Source: Candidatus Sulfopaludibacter sp. SbA3
Lineage (GTDB): Bacteria > Acidobacteriota > Terriglobia > Bryobacterales > Bryobacteraceae
Length of the DNA stretch: 64,000 nt
Assembly (NCBI GenBank): GCA_945890485.1
Contig: CAMDCN010000006.1
Location: forward strand, 124,001-188,000
Direction of reading: 5' to 3'
Shown: one piece after another, positions 54,949 through 63,046 of the stretch
Position numbering within the stretch: position 1 is the stretch's first letter
How the letters are laid out: each line of letters starts with the position of its first letter
Program-made: the position numbers and the translations under genes
Notes under the pieces: model-generated
What the model saw: the letters and a program-made list of their open reading frames with translations, nothing else
Database searches by the model: none
What the model was told of the DNA's origin: nothing

Positions 54949-56307
54949 ATGAACCAAGTGGACGAGGCGATTGCCCGTTATCACAGCATCCTCGAAACAG
55001 AACCTTTCCGCGACTTGAGCTGGGTGGAGCGCTTCCATGGAGCGTTGCGGACACGGAAACTGGAGCTGGGCAGTCGCCCGGTATCGCCATTTCTGCGACC
55101 GCATTTGGTCACCCGGGAGCAGTACGACGGGTTAGTGAAGGGTGGACAACTCCTCGCTTCGGCAGTGGATCAGCTACGGAAGATGGCGATGGAAAATCCT
55201 GCGCTGCTGACGCGGATGGATCTGTTGCCCGCCGAGCGGATGTTAGCTTCGGTAAACCCCGGTTATAAGCACTTCGCCGTGACCGGCTTGCTCGATACCG
55301 CTTTATCGAACGGCCATATGCGCTTTTCGGACTACTGCGCCGAGACTCCCGTGGGTGTGCTCTATGCCGAAGTCTTGGCGGATGAGCTCTACGAAACCGG
55401 CCCGATGAAAGAGTTCCGCAAGGTGACCAAGCTAGCGAAGCTGGGCGGCGTGAAGTACCTGCAGGCAGCGTTGCTGAAGGCGTACAAGGAATTTGGCGGA
55501 AAGAACGCTCCGCAGGTGGCGATCCTGGAGATGCGCCATCCTTTCGAGACACTGGAGTCGCGCGAGTATCACCTGTTGGCGGAGAATTTCTCTGCTCACG
55601 GGCTGCCGACCATCATCGCTTCTCCGGAGCAGTTGGAGTACAAGAACGGCGTCCTGCGGAAGGGCGAATTTGTCATCGACATCGTTTACCGCCGGATGAA
55701 GACGCGCGAGTTTGTCGTGCACTTTGATCCCAATAATCACCCGCTGGTCCGGGCATATCGGGATGGGAAGGTCTGCGTCGTGAATAGCTTCCGCTCCGAT
55801 ATGGCGCAGAAGAAGGCCGTGTTTGATCTTCTGACAGACGAAGCGGTGCTGGCGCATTTCCCGGCGGCAGACCGCGTGGCGATTCGGAAACTGATTCCGA
55901 CGACGCGCGTGGTAAGCGAACGGATGGTCGCTTGGGACGGGACGGACGAAGTCGATCTGCCCCAGTTCATTGTGGCGAACCGGGAGCGTTTGGTGCTTCG
56001 GCCCAACGACGACACCGAAGAGCGGCAGACGTTCACTGGTGATGAGATGGATCAGGCGGGTTGGGAGCGCGCCGTGCGTACGGCGTTGCGGAGCCCTTAC
56101 GTCGTGCAGGAAAACGTGAAGTCGCCGACGGCGAAATTCCCGGTATACAGTTACGGCTCGATCGACCTGAAAGAGATGCGGGTAGAGGTTCATCCGCATG
56201 TGTATCTCGGCAAAGTGCAAAGCGCTTCGAGTTGGCTGACACCGGCGGCCGGGACCTTCTCGACGGTAACCGGGATTACGCCGACGTACTTACTCGAGTC
56301 GAAGTAA
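54949..56307 (+). CDS. Circularly permuted ATP-grasp-like protein, function unknown
   Basis: 452 residues, cytoplasmic. The middle (QVAILEMRHPFETLESREYH) and the end (RLVLRPNDDTEERQTFTGDE; YVVQENVKSPTAKFPVYSYG) look like the permuted ATP-grasp/glutathionylspermidine-synthase fold, with RPNDD and VVQE as possible metal and nucleotide ligands. I assign the fold by eye only. It diverges from the S46 gene across about 130 bases of AT-rich DNA. The last 32 bases overlap the convergent DinB gene. Confidence 0.62.
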   Translation: MNQVDEAIARYHSILETEPFRDLSWVERFHGALRTRKLELGSRPVSPFLRPHLVTREQYDGLVKGGQLLASAVDQLRKMAMENPALLTRMDLLPAERMLASVNPGYKHFAVTGLLDTALSNGHMRFSDYCAETPVGVLYAEVLADELYETGPMKEFRKVTKLAKLGGVKYLQAALLKAYKEFGGKNAPQVAILEMRHPFETLESREYHLLAENFSAHGLPTIIASPEQLEYKNGVLRKGEFVIDIVYRRMKTREFVVHFDPNNHPLVRAYRDGKVCVVNSFRSDMAQKKAVFDLLTDEAVLAHFPAADRVAIRKLIPTTRVVSERMVAWDGTDEVDLPQFIVANRERLVLRPNDDTEERQTFTGDEMDQAGWERAVRTALRSPYVVQENVKSPTAKFPVYSYGSIDLKEMRVEVHPHVYLGKVQSASSWLTPAAGTFSTVTGITPTYLLESK

Positions 56308-56803
56308 GGCGGTCGATCTGGGCGGCGTGGCGTTCGCCGTGCCGGAGGATCAGCAGGCAGGCGTCCCCGAAGTTGGGCCGGAGGAACCACGCGTAGGGCG
56401 ATGTGAGTTTCAACCGCCGCCAGCAGAGCGGTTCCGCCTGGCGGATTAGTTCGCGCAGTTCGGCGTGCGAATCAAGAAGGGCGGAGAGAACGCCGGGGCG
56501 CGCTTGGGGGCCGGGACGGGCGGCTGCGGGAGTGGTGAGCTTGGCGGGTTTCGTCAGAGCCGTGGTCAGGTAGCCACCGAGAAGCGTGGGGCGCCAGTTG
56601 CCGTCCGCCAGGGGCTCGGAGCGCGTGGCGATGGGCCTTAGCCGCTTGAGGTAGTCGGTGTTGAGGATCGCCATGTGTTCGAGGACCTGGGCGACGGACC
56701 AGCCGGAGGATGGAACGCCGGAGAGGTCAGCGTGGCGGAGCCGGGCGTCGAGTTTGTCGAGACCGGCGAAGATTTGGAGTTGGAGTTGCGTTTGGGTGTT
56801 CAT
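56276..56803 (-). CDS. DinB-family putative metal-dependent protein
   Basis: 175 residues in a four-helix bundle. Likely metal ligands are in WSVAQVLEHMAILNTDYL (His) and ILRHGERHAAQIDRL (two His), the DinB/YfiT pattern. Members transfer bacillithiol or mycothiol or have no known role. The ATG lies 77 bases inside the end of the TetR gene, so either translation is coupled or the TetR C-terminus has grown over it. A later start is possible but would remove the first helix. Confidence 0.8.
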   Translation of the reverse strand: MNTQTQLQLQIFAGLDKLDARLRHADLSGVPSSGWSVAQVLEHMAILNTDYLKRLRPIATRSEPLADGNWRPTLLGGYLTTALTKPAKLTTPAAARPGPQARPGVLSALLDSHAELRELIRQAEPLCWRRLKLTSPYAWFLRPNFGDACLLILRHGERHAAQIDRLTSTRVSTSA

Positions 56804-57356
56804 GGCTTGGGGTCCAGCGGGCGACGATAGATTCGACAACGTCGTCGAGGGGGAGATTGGGTTGATAGAGCGCGAAGTGCTCGCAAACGCCATCGATTTG
56901 GGCGAAGAGCGCGTAGGCATCGGGCTCCGAAAGATCGGCTTCGAGGGAGGAGCGGATGGCTTGGGTCCAGGTGGCGAGGAGTGGGCCAAGGGTAGCGAGG
57001 GCAGCGGGTTGAGAGCGAACGGAATAAAAGAGCCTCCAGAAGGGGAGGTGTTTGCGGACGAGGGCGGCGGCGCCGCGGATCAGGGTGGGTAGGCGCTGCG
57101 CAGGGTGGACCTGGGCGGCGAGGGCGAAGGAGGCCTGGACATCGATGAGGCCGCGCTCGAACAGGGCGAGGAGCAGAGCGTCTTTGCTGGGGAAATGGGA
57201 GTAGAGAAGTCCCGTGGCGAGGCCGGCTTCGGTAGCGATGGCTTTTACGGAGGTGCTGGCGAAGCCGTCGCGGGCGAAGAGCAGCAGGGCGGCGTCGAGG
57301 AGGCGGGTGCGGGTGGCGGAACGGAGGAGCTGATTCTGGGAGGGGGTGCGGGGCAC
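56727..57356 (-). CDS. TetR-family transcriptional repressor
   Basis: About 209 residues. The N-terminal helix-turn-helix reads TRTRLLDAALLLFARDGFAS then TSVKAIATEAGLATGLLYSH with FPSKDALLLAL, standard for TetR. The core ends near VVESIVARWTP, and a low-complexity tail rich in Pro, Arg and Asn follows in the region shared with the DinB gene. The start is the GTG at 57356; a TATAAT and a palindrome lie just upstream, suggesting a leaderless, self-repressed message. Likely ligand-controlled repressor of itself and the DinB gene. Confidence 0.85.
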   Translation of the reverse strand: MPRTPSQNQLLRSATRTRLLDAALLLFARDGFASTSVKAIATEAGLATGLLYSHFPSKDALLLALFERGLIDVQASFALAAQVHPAQRLPTLIRGAAALVRKHLPFWRLFYSVRSQPAALATLGPLLATWTQAIRSSLEADLSEPDAYALFAQIDGVCEHFALYQPNLPLDDVVESIVARWTPSHEHPNATPTPNLRRSRQTRRPAPPR

Positions 57357-57362
57357 AGACCG

Positions 57363-57391
57363 ATTATAGACTGAACAATCATTCAATAGAA
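57363..57391 (-). promoter_or_regulatory. TetR promoter with operator in the spacer
   Basis: Minus strand: -10 TATAAT (57363-57368), weak -35 TTCTAT (57386-57391), 17-base spacer. The near-palindrome TGAATGATTGTTCA (57372-57385; five of seven pairs match) fills the spacer. The -10 ends seven bases from the GTG, so transcripts would begin at the start codon. Confidence 0.55.
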
Positions 57392-57960
57392 AGAATCCAA
57401 GCCGACCAGTTGGCTTCGACCTCGTCCGGCGAGGGGTAGAGGTTGGGGGCGTGGCGCCGGTAGCTGGCGGCGAAGGGGCGATAGGCGGGTTCGATTTCGA
57501 GGCGGAAAATTGCAGGGAGTTCGATCGCCGAGAGGGCCAACGTGGCAAGCTCCGGAGGAGGTGGGCAGCTGCGATTCAGATACAGCTTGGCGAGGAGATG
57601 CCAAGCTTCGATCCGTTGGGGGCGAGCGGCTTCGGGCACGCGGCGAAGATGATGGGCGAGACCGAGGACGGCTTGCAGCTCATGGTGGGTGTCGGGAGTG
57701 CGAAGTTTGTATGGCTTGGGCGGACGCTTGGTGATTTCGGCGATCAGCCAGGCTTCGTCGAAGCCAGCCCATTCGCCGGCGATATCGAAGAGGTTGAATT
57801 CGACGGCGGGGGCGACTTCGTTTTGGAAGATGGCCTCGAGTTCGTCATCAGAAAACGGAGACTCGGCGAGGGTGCGGGCGATGTAAGGGAACGAGAGGCG
57901 GGAGTCGGTGTCGAGGAAGAGATCGGAGAGGGCGAGCCAGACGGGGTGACGAGGGTTCAT
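57379..57960 (-). CDS. Uncharacterised cytoplasmic protein (DUF7079-like)
   Basis: 193 residues. The opening HPVWLALSDLFLDTDSRLSF then PYIARTLAESPFSDDELEAI and FNLFDIAGEWAGFDEAWL look conserved and bring to mind a family I recall as DUF7079; the number is from memory. No catalytic motif seen. The ATG at 57960 is preferred over an upstream start at 57975. Its TGA stop falls inside the TetR operator. It lies between the third receptor and the TetR gene on the minus strand. Confidence 0.68.
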   Translation of the reverse strand: MNPRHPVWLALSDLFLDTDSRLSFPYIARTLAESPFSDDELEAIFQNEVAPAVEFNLFDIAGEWAGFDEAWLIAEITKRPPKPYKLRTPDTHHELQAVLGLAHHLRRVPEAARPQRIEAWHLLAKLYLNRSCPPPPELATLALSAIELPAIFRLEIEPAYRPFAASYRRHAPNLYPSPDEVEANWSAWILSIE

Positions 57961-58013
57961 GGTGGCGACAGGCACGCCGCGGACGGCCGGCGTGCCTGTC
58001 TACGGTGGGGTGC

Positions 58014-61000
58014 CTAGAAGATGATCTTCAGTGCAATTTGCATGTTACGCGGTTCGCCGAAGCCGAGTCCAGGAGCGGAGCCGCCGTTGCGCGTGTTGGT
58101 GATGACGCCGAAGCCTGCCGTGCTGGCGAGCGACGTGCCCGGGTTGGCCCAGTTGGTCCGGTTGGTGATATTGAAAATCTCAAACCGGAGCTGCGTGGTG
58201 ATCCGCTCGGTGATGGGAGTTGCCTTGAACACCGAGAAGTCGATGGAGCCGAAGCCAGGGCCATAGATGGCATTGCGGCCGAGGTTGCCGAACGTGCCCT
58301 GGGCCGGACGGGCGAAGGCGGCCGGGTTGAACCAGCGGAGCGTGCGGACGGCGGGATTCTGCACGACGCCGGAGAACGGGTCGCCGACCAGGTCGACGCG
58401 GTCGCGGGACTCGCCCGTGCCGCTGACGTTGGTACCGGCGAGGATGTTGAGCGGCGAGCCGCTGTGGGCGGTCATGAGCGCGTTGACGGTCCAGCCTTTC
58501 GTCAGTAGCGGAAGCGCTTTCCCAAAGACCGGAAGGTCGTAGGAGACGAAGCTCGTCAGGATGTGGCGCACGTCGAACGTTGAACTGCCGCGTTCGTTGG
58601 CGAGGTCGTTTGAGTTCGTTGGCATGTTGTTGCGCACATCCGAGGTGTTGTCGATCGCGTGGCCCCAGGTGTAGTTGAAGTTCGCCGTGAGGCCCTTCTT
58701 GAGGGACTGCCGGAGCGAAGCCTGGAACGAGTGGTAGTTGCTGTTCGTTGCGGACTCCAACTGATTGATCGCGGCAAGGTCCGGGTACTGCCCGTAGTAT
58801 GGCCTCCTCAATTGTGCGCCGGCGACGACGCCGGGTGTCGGCATGTTGATGTTCCGCAGGACGCTGAGTTTACGGCCGCCACTGGCGACGTAGCCTGCTT
58901 GCAACAACGTGGAGCCAGTCAATTGATGTTGCACGTTGAAGTTGTAGTTCATCACGTAGGGGATGCGGAAGTTCTGGTCGACCGCGTAGGCGCCAAACGG
59001 CGGGCGGGGCTGCGCGGTGCCGAAGATTGGCTGATTCAAAACGATGTCGACGCCGGATAGGGCGATGGAGTACACCGGCGACGGGCCGCCAGGATTGGCA
59101 TGGACGCCCGCCGAACCGCCGTTCGGAGCGCCGGTGTTGGCGATGATGAAGTTCAGCGGCGGCACATCGTAGAAGAAACCAAAGCTGCCGCGGAGAACGG
59201 TTTTGCCGCCCTTGATGGGCGTATAGGCAAATCCAACGCGGGGCGCCAGGTTGTTCAGATCGCGGCGGTAGAGGGTGTCAAGGCCATTGCCCGGTCCCAC
59301 GAAACCACGGTCCGGCACGAAGGTGGTGATGCTGTTCTTGGCGTCGTGCAGGGGGCCATGATAGGTGTAGCGGACGCCGAAGTTGAGGTTGAACTGCGAG
59401 TTGACCTGCCAATTGTCGTGGGCCCACCAGTCGAACGAGTTCTGGTAGTAGTCGCGCTGCAGTTGGCCGCGGGTGATCTGGGCGCCGTTGGCGTTCGATG
59501 TGAAACCGGCCAGAAAGTCGGCCAGCGCACGCTGGTTGGCGTTGAGGGAAGAGTCCGTCGCCCAAGGGCCGCGGGCGCCGTCGAAGACGAAGCGTCCGCG
59601 TTTGTTGGTGTCGTAGAAGACATCAAGACGCGCGCGGCGGTACTCGCCGCCGACTTTGACCTGATGCCGGCCGTAGGAGAGCGACAGGTTGTCGACGAGG
59701 TGACCAGTGGTGTCGATGCGGCCGAGTGGCTGGGTCGGGCCAACGCCGGCGAAGCCGTTGATGGTCGTCGTGGGAGCACCGCTCAAGCTTGCTTCGGTCA
59801 CTCCGGTGTTGAGCCCGAGCGCCACCGGGTTGGCGGAGATATCGGAATCGTTGAACACCTGCAGAAAGAAGTTCACGCCGGCCGTAATCTGGTTGACGAT
59901 GCGTGGGCCAAAGACGCTGCTCTGCACGATGGAGACGTTGTGCATACGGCTGGGAGCGACCTGGAAGTACTCGCGATACGGCGAACCTGAGGCAGCGGCC
60001 TGTTTTCCAGTACCGCCGAAATAGCGTCCGGCGATGGTGTGATTGTCGTTGAACCGATGATCGATTTTGACGATGCCGTTGTAGGAGTCGTAGTCGTTCT
60101 GGTCGGTGGAGAGGAAGTTGTTCAAAGTGGCCGGGGTGCTATCGAAGCGGTTGGGCCAGAGGGAACGCAGGTTGAGAGCGACCTGGTTCACGGGAACCCC
60201 ATAGCGTGCAAGAATGTTGCGGGCGTCGGCGAACCAGGCGTCCGAAGGATGAGTGCCCTGGACGGCGTTGTTGGCGATGGCTACCTGCGCTTCTCCGGTT
60301 GCAAAGAAGAAGGTGCGGTTCTTGATGATGGGTCCGCCGACGGAAAAGCCGTACTGATTGGACCGGACTACGCGGGGCTTGGCGCCGGCGGGCTGCAGCG
60401 GCGACGGCTCGGCGAATGCCTCGTTGCGATTGAAGTAGTACAGCGAACCATGCAGATCATTCGTGCCGGACTTGATGACCAGGTTGACCGATGCGCCGCC
60501 GTTGCGGCCAGCTTCGGCGCTAGCATTGGTCTGCACGGAGAACTGGTCGATGGCTTCGACGGGCAGCAAGGTGCCGGCGATGCCGGAGACGCCGCCCTGG
60601 TTGACGGCGGAGGTGTTGTGGAAGGCGTCGTTGTTGTCGGCGCCATCGATCTGGTAGTTGTTGCCGGAGGTGCGCATCCCATTGACTGAGCTTGAGGCCG
60701 GAGAAACGCCGGGCGTTAGCTTCAGCATCTGGCGGAAGTCGCGGCCGTTCATGGGCAGGTCGGCGACAAGTTTGGGGCCGACGACGCCGACGAGCGCGGA
60801 GGAAGTAGTCTCCAGGCTGACGGCTTGGGCGGAGACTTCAACGGTAGACGCCTGCTGGGCGACGCCGAGGGCGATGATGACGTTGCTCGTCTTCGAGACG
60901 GCAACTTCGACATTTTCGTACCGCTTGGTTTCGAAACCGGTTTGCGAGACGACGATCGTGAACTTCCCAACAGGAAGTTCGGCGAACAGAAACTCTCCGG

Positions 61001-61172
61001 TGGCGGAGGCGAGGGTGGAACGGGTGAACCCGGTGGATGGGCTTTCGAGTTTTACGGCGGCGCCGGGAATGGAGGCGCCTGTCGCGTCCTGCACGAGGCC
61101 GGCAATGTTGCCGCGAAAGGTCTGCGCCGAAAGCGCGGAAAGAGAAAGCAATAGGAGCGCAAGTGCTCGCAT
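58014..61172 (-). CDS. TonB-dependent receptor, Oar-like (third)
   Basis: 1,052 residues. Signal peptide MRALALLLLSLSALSA, CarboxypepD_reg-like domain (GLVQDATGASIPGAAVKLES), plug (LPMNGRDFRQMLKLTPGV; GRNGGASVNLVIKSGTNDLH), barrel, and C-terminal MQIALKIIF. The signal peptide fixes the start at 61172; the frame is open to 61235. An inverted repeat lies about 50 bases upstream. It may be transcribed with the upstream FAD oxidoreductase or from its own promoter. Ligand unknown. Confidence 0.93.
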   Translation of the reverse strand: MRALALLLLSLSALSAQTFRGNIAGLVQDATGASIPGAAVKLESPSTGFTRSTLASATGEFLFAELPVGKFTIVVSQTGFETKRYENVEVAVSKTSNVIIALGVAQQASTVEVSAQAVSLETTSSALVGVVGPKLVADLPMNGRDFRQMLKLTPGVSPASSSVNGMRTSGNNYQIDGADNNDAFHNTSAVNQGGVSGIAGTLLPVEAIDQFSVQTNASAEAGRNGGASVNLVIKSGTNDLHGSLYYFNRNEAFAEPSPLQPAGAKPRVVRSNQYGFSVGGPIIKNRTFFFATGEAQVAIANNAVQGTHPSDAWFADARNILARYGVPVNQVALNLRSLWPNRFDSTPATLNNFLSTDQNDYDSYNGIVKIDHRFNDNHTIAGRYFGGTGKQAAASGSPYREYFQVAPSRMHNVSIVQSSVFGPRIVNQITAGVNFFLQVFNDSDISANPVALGLNTGVTEASLSGAPTTTINGFAGVGPTQPLGRIDTTGHLVDNLSLSYGRHQVKVGGEYRRARLDVFYDTNKRGRFVFDGARGPWATDSSLNANQRALADFLAGFTSNANGAQITRGQLQRDYYQNSFDWWAHDNWQVNSQFNLNFGVRYTYHGPLHDAKNSITTFVPDRGFVGPGNGLDTLYRRDLNNLAPRVGFAYTPIKGGKTVLRGSFGFFYDVPPLNFIIANTGAPNGGSAGVHANPGGPSPVYSIALSGVDIVLNQPIFGTAQPRPPFGAYAVDQNFRIPYVMNYNFNVQHQLTGSTLLQAGYVASGGRKLSVLRNINMPTPGVVAGAQLRRPYYGQYPDLAAINQLESATNSNYHSFQASLRQSLKKGLTANFNYTWGHAIDNTSDVRNNMPTNSNDLANERGSSTFDVRHILTSFVSYDLPVFGKALPLLTKGWTVNALMTAHSGSPLNILAGTNVSGTGESRDRVDLVGDPFSGVVQNPAVRTLRWFNPAAFARPAQGTFGNLGRNAIYGPGFGSIDFSVFKATPITERITTQLRFEIFNITNRTNWANPGTSLASTAGFGVITNTRNGGSAPGLGFGEPRNMQIALKIIF

Positions 61173-61223
61173 TATTAACACCTCAAGAAGGGATTGGGGT
61201 GCAGCGAGACTGGAGCTGCGTGA

Positions 61224-61253
61224 CTTATCGATCAATCACGGGCAATCGATAAG
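61224..61253. promoter_or_regulatory. Perfect 9-bp inverted repeat upstream of the third receptor
   Basis: CTTATCGAT (61224-61232) and ATCGATAAG (61245-61253), 12 bases apart, in the 110-base gap between the FAD oxidoreductase stop and the receptor start. A further TTATCGA lies at 61263-61269. There is no T-run, so an operator is more likely than a terminator. Confidence 0.5.
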
Positions 61254-61281
61254 GGACGAGATTTATCGAAGTGTAGCATCC

Positions 61282-62832
61282 CTACGCTTTCGGCTGGGGA
61301 ATCGGGTTCATGGCGAGGACTTGGCCGTCGGACTCCAGTCGGGCGCGGAGCGGGGCGTAAGGGAGCGCCTGGAGGGTCGACTTCGTGGCGAGGGCCTGCG
61401 CGGCGGCGGTGGCGGCGGCTTGGCCGAGGAGGAAGAAGGTCCACTCTAAACGGACTGCGCCGTAGGCGACGTGGCTACTCGATAAGCACGTTGGCGTAAT
61501 GAGGTTGGTGCATTCGTTGGCGCGAGGGAGCAGCGCGCGATAGGAGATGGGAAACGCTCCCCAGTCGTCGCCGCCGAAGACGAAGCCTTCGTTGTAGGCG
61601 GCGCCGTCTTTGATGATGCGGCGGACGTGGTGCGTGTCCGGTGGCCAGCAAGAGATGCCGACAGGATCGGCGATGGAGGGTTGGCCGATGCGGCGAGTAT
61701 GGTGTTCCGTGATGACGAAATCGGAGACGAGGCGGCGGGCGTCGCGGACGTAGAACTGGCGCGGCCAGCCGGCGTTGTCGGGGAACTCGTCAGCGCAAAC
61801 GCCCCAGTCTTTCCAGTGGCCGCCGAATGCCGGGTCGTTGGCCAATAGGTAGGCAAGGCCCTGGGTGAAGTGGAGATGTTCGGCGTATACGCGGCGGCGA
61901 ACGGCAGGGGAGCCGGCCGGGTAGGCGTAGTTCATGCCATAGAGATTGGCGGAGAGGTCGTGCCAGCTTCCCTGGTCGGTCTTGCCATTGGGCAGGTTGG
62001 CGTTGGGGCGGAAGAGTTGGCCGCCGGCCTTCACGTAGCGGTAGTAGATCTCGTATTGCTTGCGGTCGAAGCCTAGCGGTTTTACGAAAGGAACCCGATT
62101 GGCTGGGTTCTTCGTCAGGCACATGCGGAAGCAATAGCCCTGTAACCGGTGGTCGCCTTCGCCGGGTTCGCCAATGGGTTCGTTTCGTATTGTTGGGATG
62201 ACGCCGGAGGAGGGTACGCCAGGGCGCCAGTAGGGGTCGACGCGGACCTCAAAGTTACGATAGGTGTTTTCGGTGCGGATACCGTTTTTCGTTTCGCCGT
62301 ATTGGGAGTTGGCCTCGCGGCCGATGACGGTGCGGCAGCCGGTGGCGTGGAGCAGGTCGCCTTCGATGGAAGCGTCGATGAACTGGGAGGCGCCGATGCG
62401 TTGGCCGTTTTCGAGCGTGATGTGGGTGAGGAGCGGGCCGGTCTTGGTGGCCGAGCGAAGCTGGGCGTTGAGCAGGTAGGGGACGTCATGCTCCTTGAGC
62501 CAGGCGAGAAGCACGCGTTCGGCTACGCTCGACTCGAACTTGTAAATGGGTTCGTTTCGTCCATAGGCGGCGCCGATGCGGCGGTAGAACTCCGCGGCCA
62601 GGCCGCCGACGGCGGGCGAGTTGCGGAACCAGTGGTTGTCGAGGTCGGAGCTGCCGAGGCCCTCGACGGTGATGCCGCCGAGATGGCGGCTGGGTTCGAT
62701 AAGCAGCACCGAACGGCCCATTCTGCGGGCTTGAATGGCGGCGGTGATGCCGGCGGCGGAAGCGCCGTAGACGCAGATGTCGGGCTGCTGGGTTTGCGCG
62801 GCGAAGGCGAGGAGCAACTCGCGGCGGGTCAT
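61282..62832 (-). CDS. FAD-dependent oxidoreductase (FAD_oxidored family), exported
   Basis: 516 residues. The N-terminus MTRRELLLAFAAQTQQ is a weak twin-arginine-like leader. The FAD site is ICVYGASAAGITAAIQARRM, followed by LLIEPSRHLGGITVEGLGSS and FIDASIEGDLLHATG. This is the PF12831-type layout seen in many Acidobacteriota and Planctomycetota. Substrate unknown, often predicted sugars. The ATG overlaps the stop of the small upstream reading frame as ATGA. Two exact copies of the 14-mer repeat lie in it. Confidence 0.9.
   Translation of the reverse strand: MTRRELLLAFAAQTQQPDICVYGASAAGITAAIQARRMGRSVLLIEPSRHLGGITVEGLGSSDLDNHWFRNSPAVGGLAAEFYRRIGAAYGRNEPIYKFESSVAERVLLAWLKEHDVPYLLNAQLRSATKTGPLLTHITLENGQRIGASQFIDASIEGDLLHATGCRTVIGREANSQYGETKNGIRTENTYRNFEVRVDPYWRPGVPSSGVIPTIRNEPIGEPGEGDHRLQGYCFRMCLTKNPANRVPFVKPLGFDRKQYEIYYRYVKAGGQLFRPNANLPNGKTDQGSWHDLSANLYGMNYAYPAGSPAVRRRVYAEHLHFTQGLAYLLANDPAFGGHWKDWGVCADEFPDNAGWPRQFYVRDARRLVSDFVITEHHTRRIGQPSIADPVGISCWPPDTHHVRRIIKDGAAYNEGFVFGGDDWGAFPISYRALLPRANECTNLITPTCLSSSHVAYGAVRLEWTFFLLGQAAATAAAQALATKSTLQALPYAPLRARLESDGQVLAMNPIPQPKA
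62175..62188 (+). repeat. Copy 4 of recurring 14-mer TGGGTTCGTTTCGT
   Basis: Exact copy inside the FAD oxidoreductase gene, antisense to it, read by the gene as RNEPI. A one-mismatch copy lies at 62084-62096 in the other direction. Confidence 0.8.
62547..62560 (+). repeat. Copy 5 of recurring 14-mer TGGGTTCGTTTCGT
   Basis: Exact copy, 372 bases from copy 4 in the same gene, also read as RNEPI. Confidence 0.8.
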
Positions 62833-62960
62833 AGTGTTGTGGCGATTACCCGGGCACTGAGATTCGCGACGCCGGCTGGGCCGCGGGGGGTGGCGGCCGA
62901 GAAGCTGAAGTGGGCCGGATTGCCCGCACAGGGGACATAGATCGGTTCGAAGTGCGTCAT
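62829..62960 (-). CDS. 43-residue protein homologous to the C-terminus of the ABC-like gene
   Basis: ATG at 62960 to TGA at 62829, joined by ATGA overlap to the FAD oxidoreductase start. The frame is open further back to an ATG at 63050 (73 residues). Its last 25 residues, ending GPAGVANLSARVIATTL, match the end of the upstream ABC-like protein (RYTAGVANLRAQVTAEKL) at 14 of 25 positions by my count. It is either a tiny gene or a remnant of a second copy of that protein. Confidence 0.5.
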   Translation of the reverse strand: MTHFEPIYVPCAGNPAHFSFSAATPRGPAGVANLSARVIATTL

Positions 62961-63046
62961 AGCTTTTCGGCGAACGCCTGTGTGCCGTAGTTGGTGACCC
63001 TGGCTGGGTGGCGTTTTAGGCTTCGGAGAGGGCTGCTCAGAGCGCA
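62957..63046 (-). pseudogene. Decayed copy of the ABC-like protein's C-terminal tail
   Basis: Directly after the TGA of the ABC-like gene and in the same frame, 29 further codons end RHPARVTNYGTQAFAEKL and a second TGA, echoing the true end RYTAGVANLRAQVTAEKL. The second TGA overlaps the ATG of the 43-residue frame. Reading through the first stop would add these residues. Confidence 0.45.
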
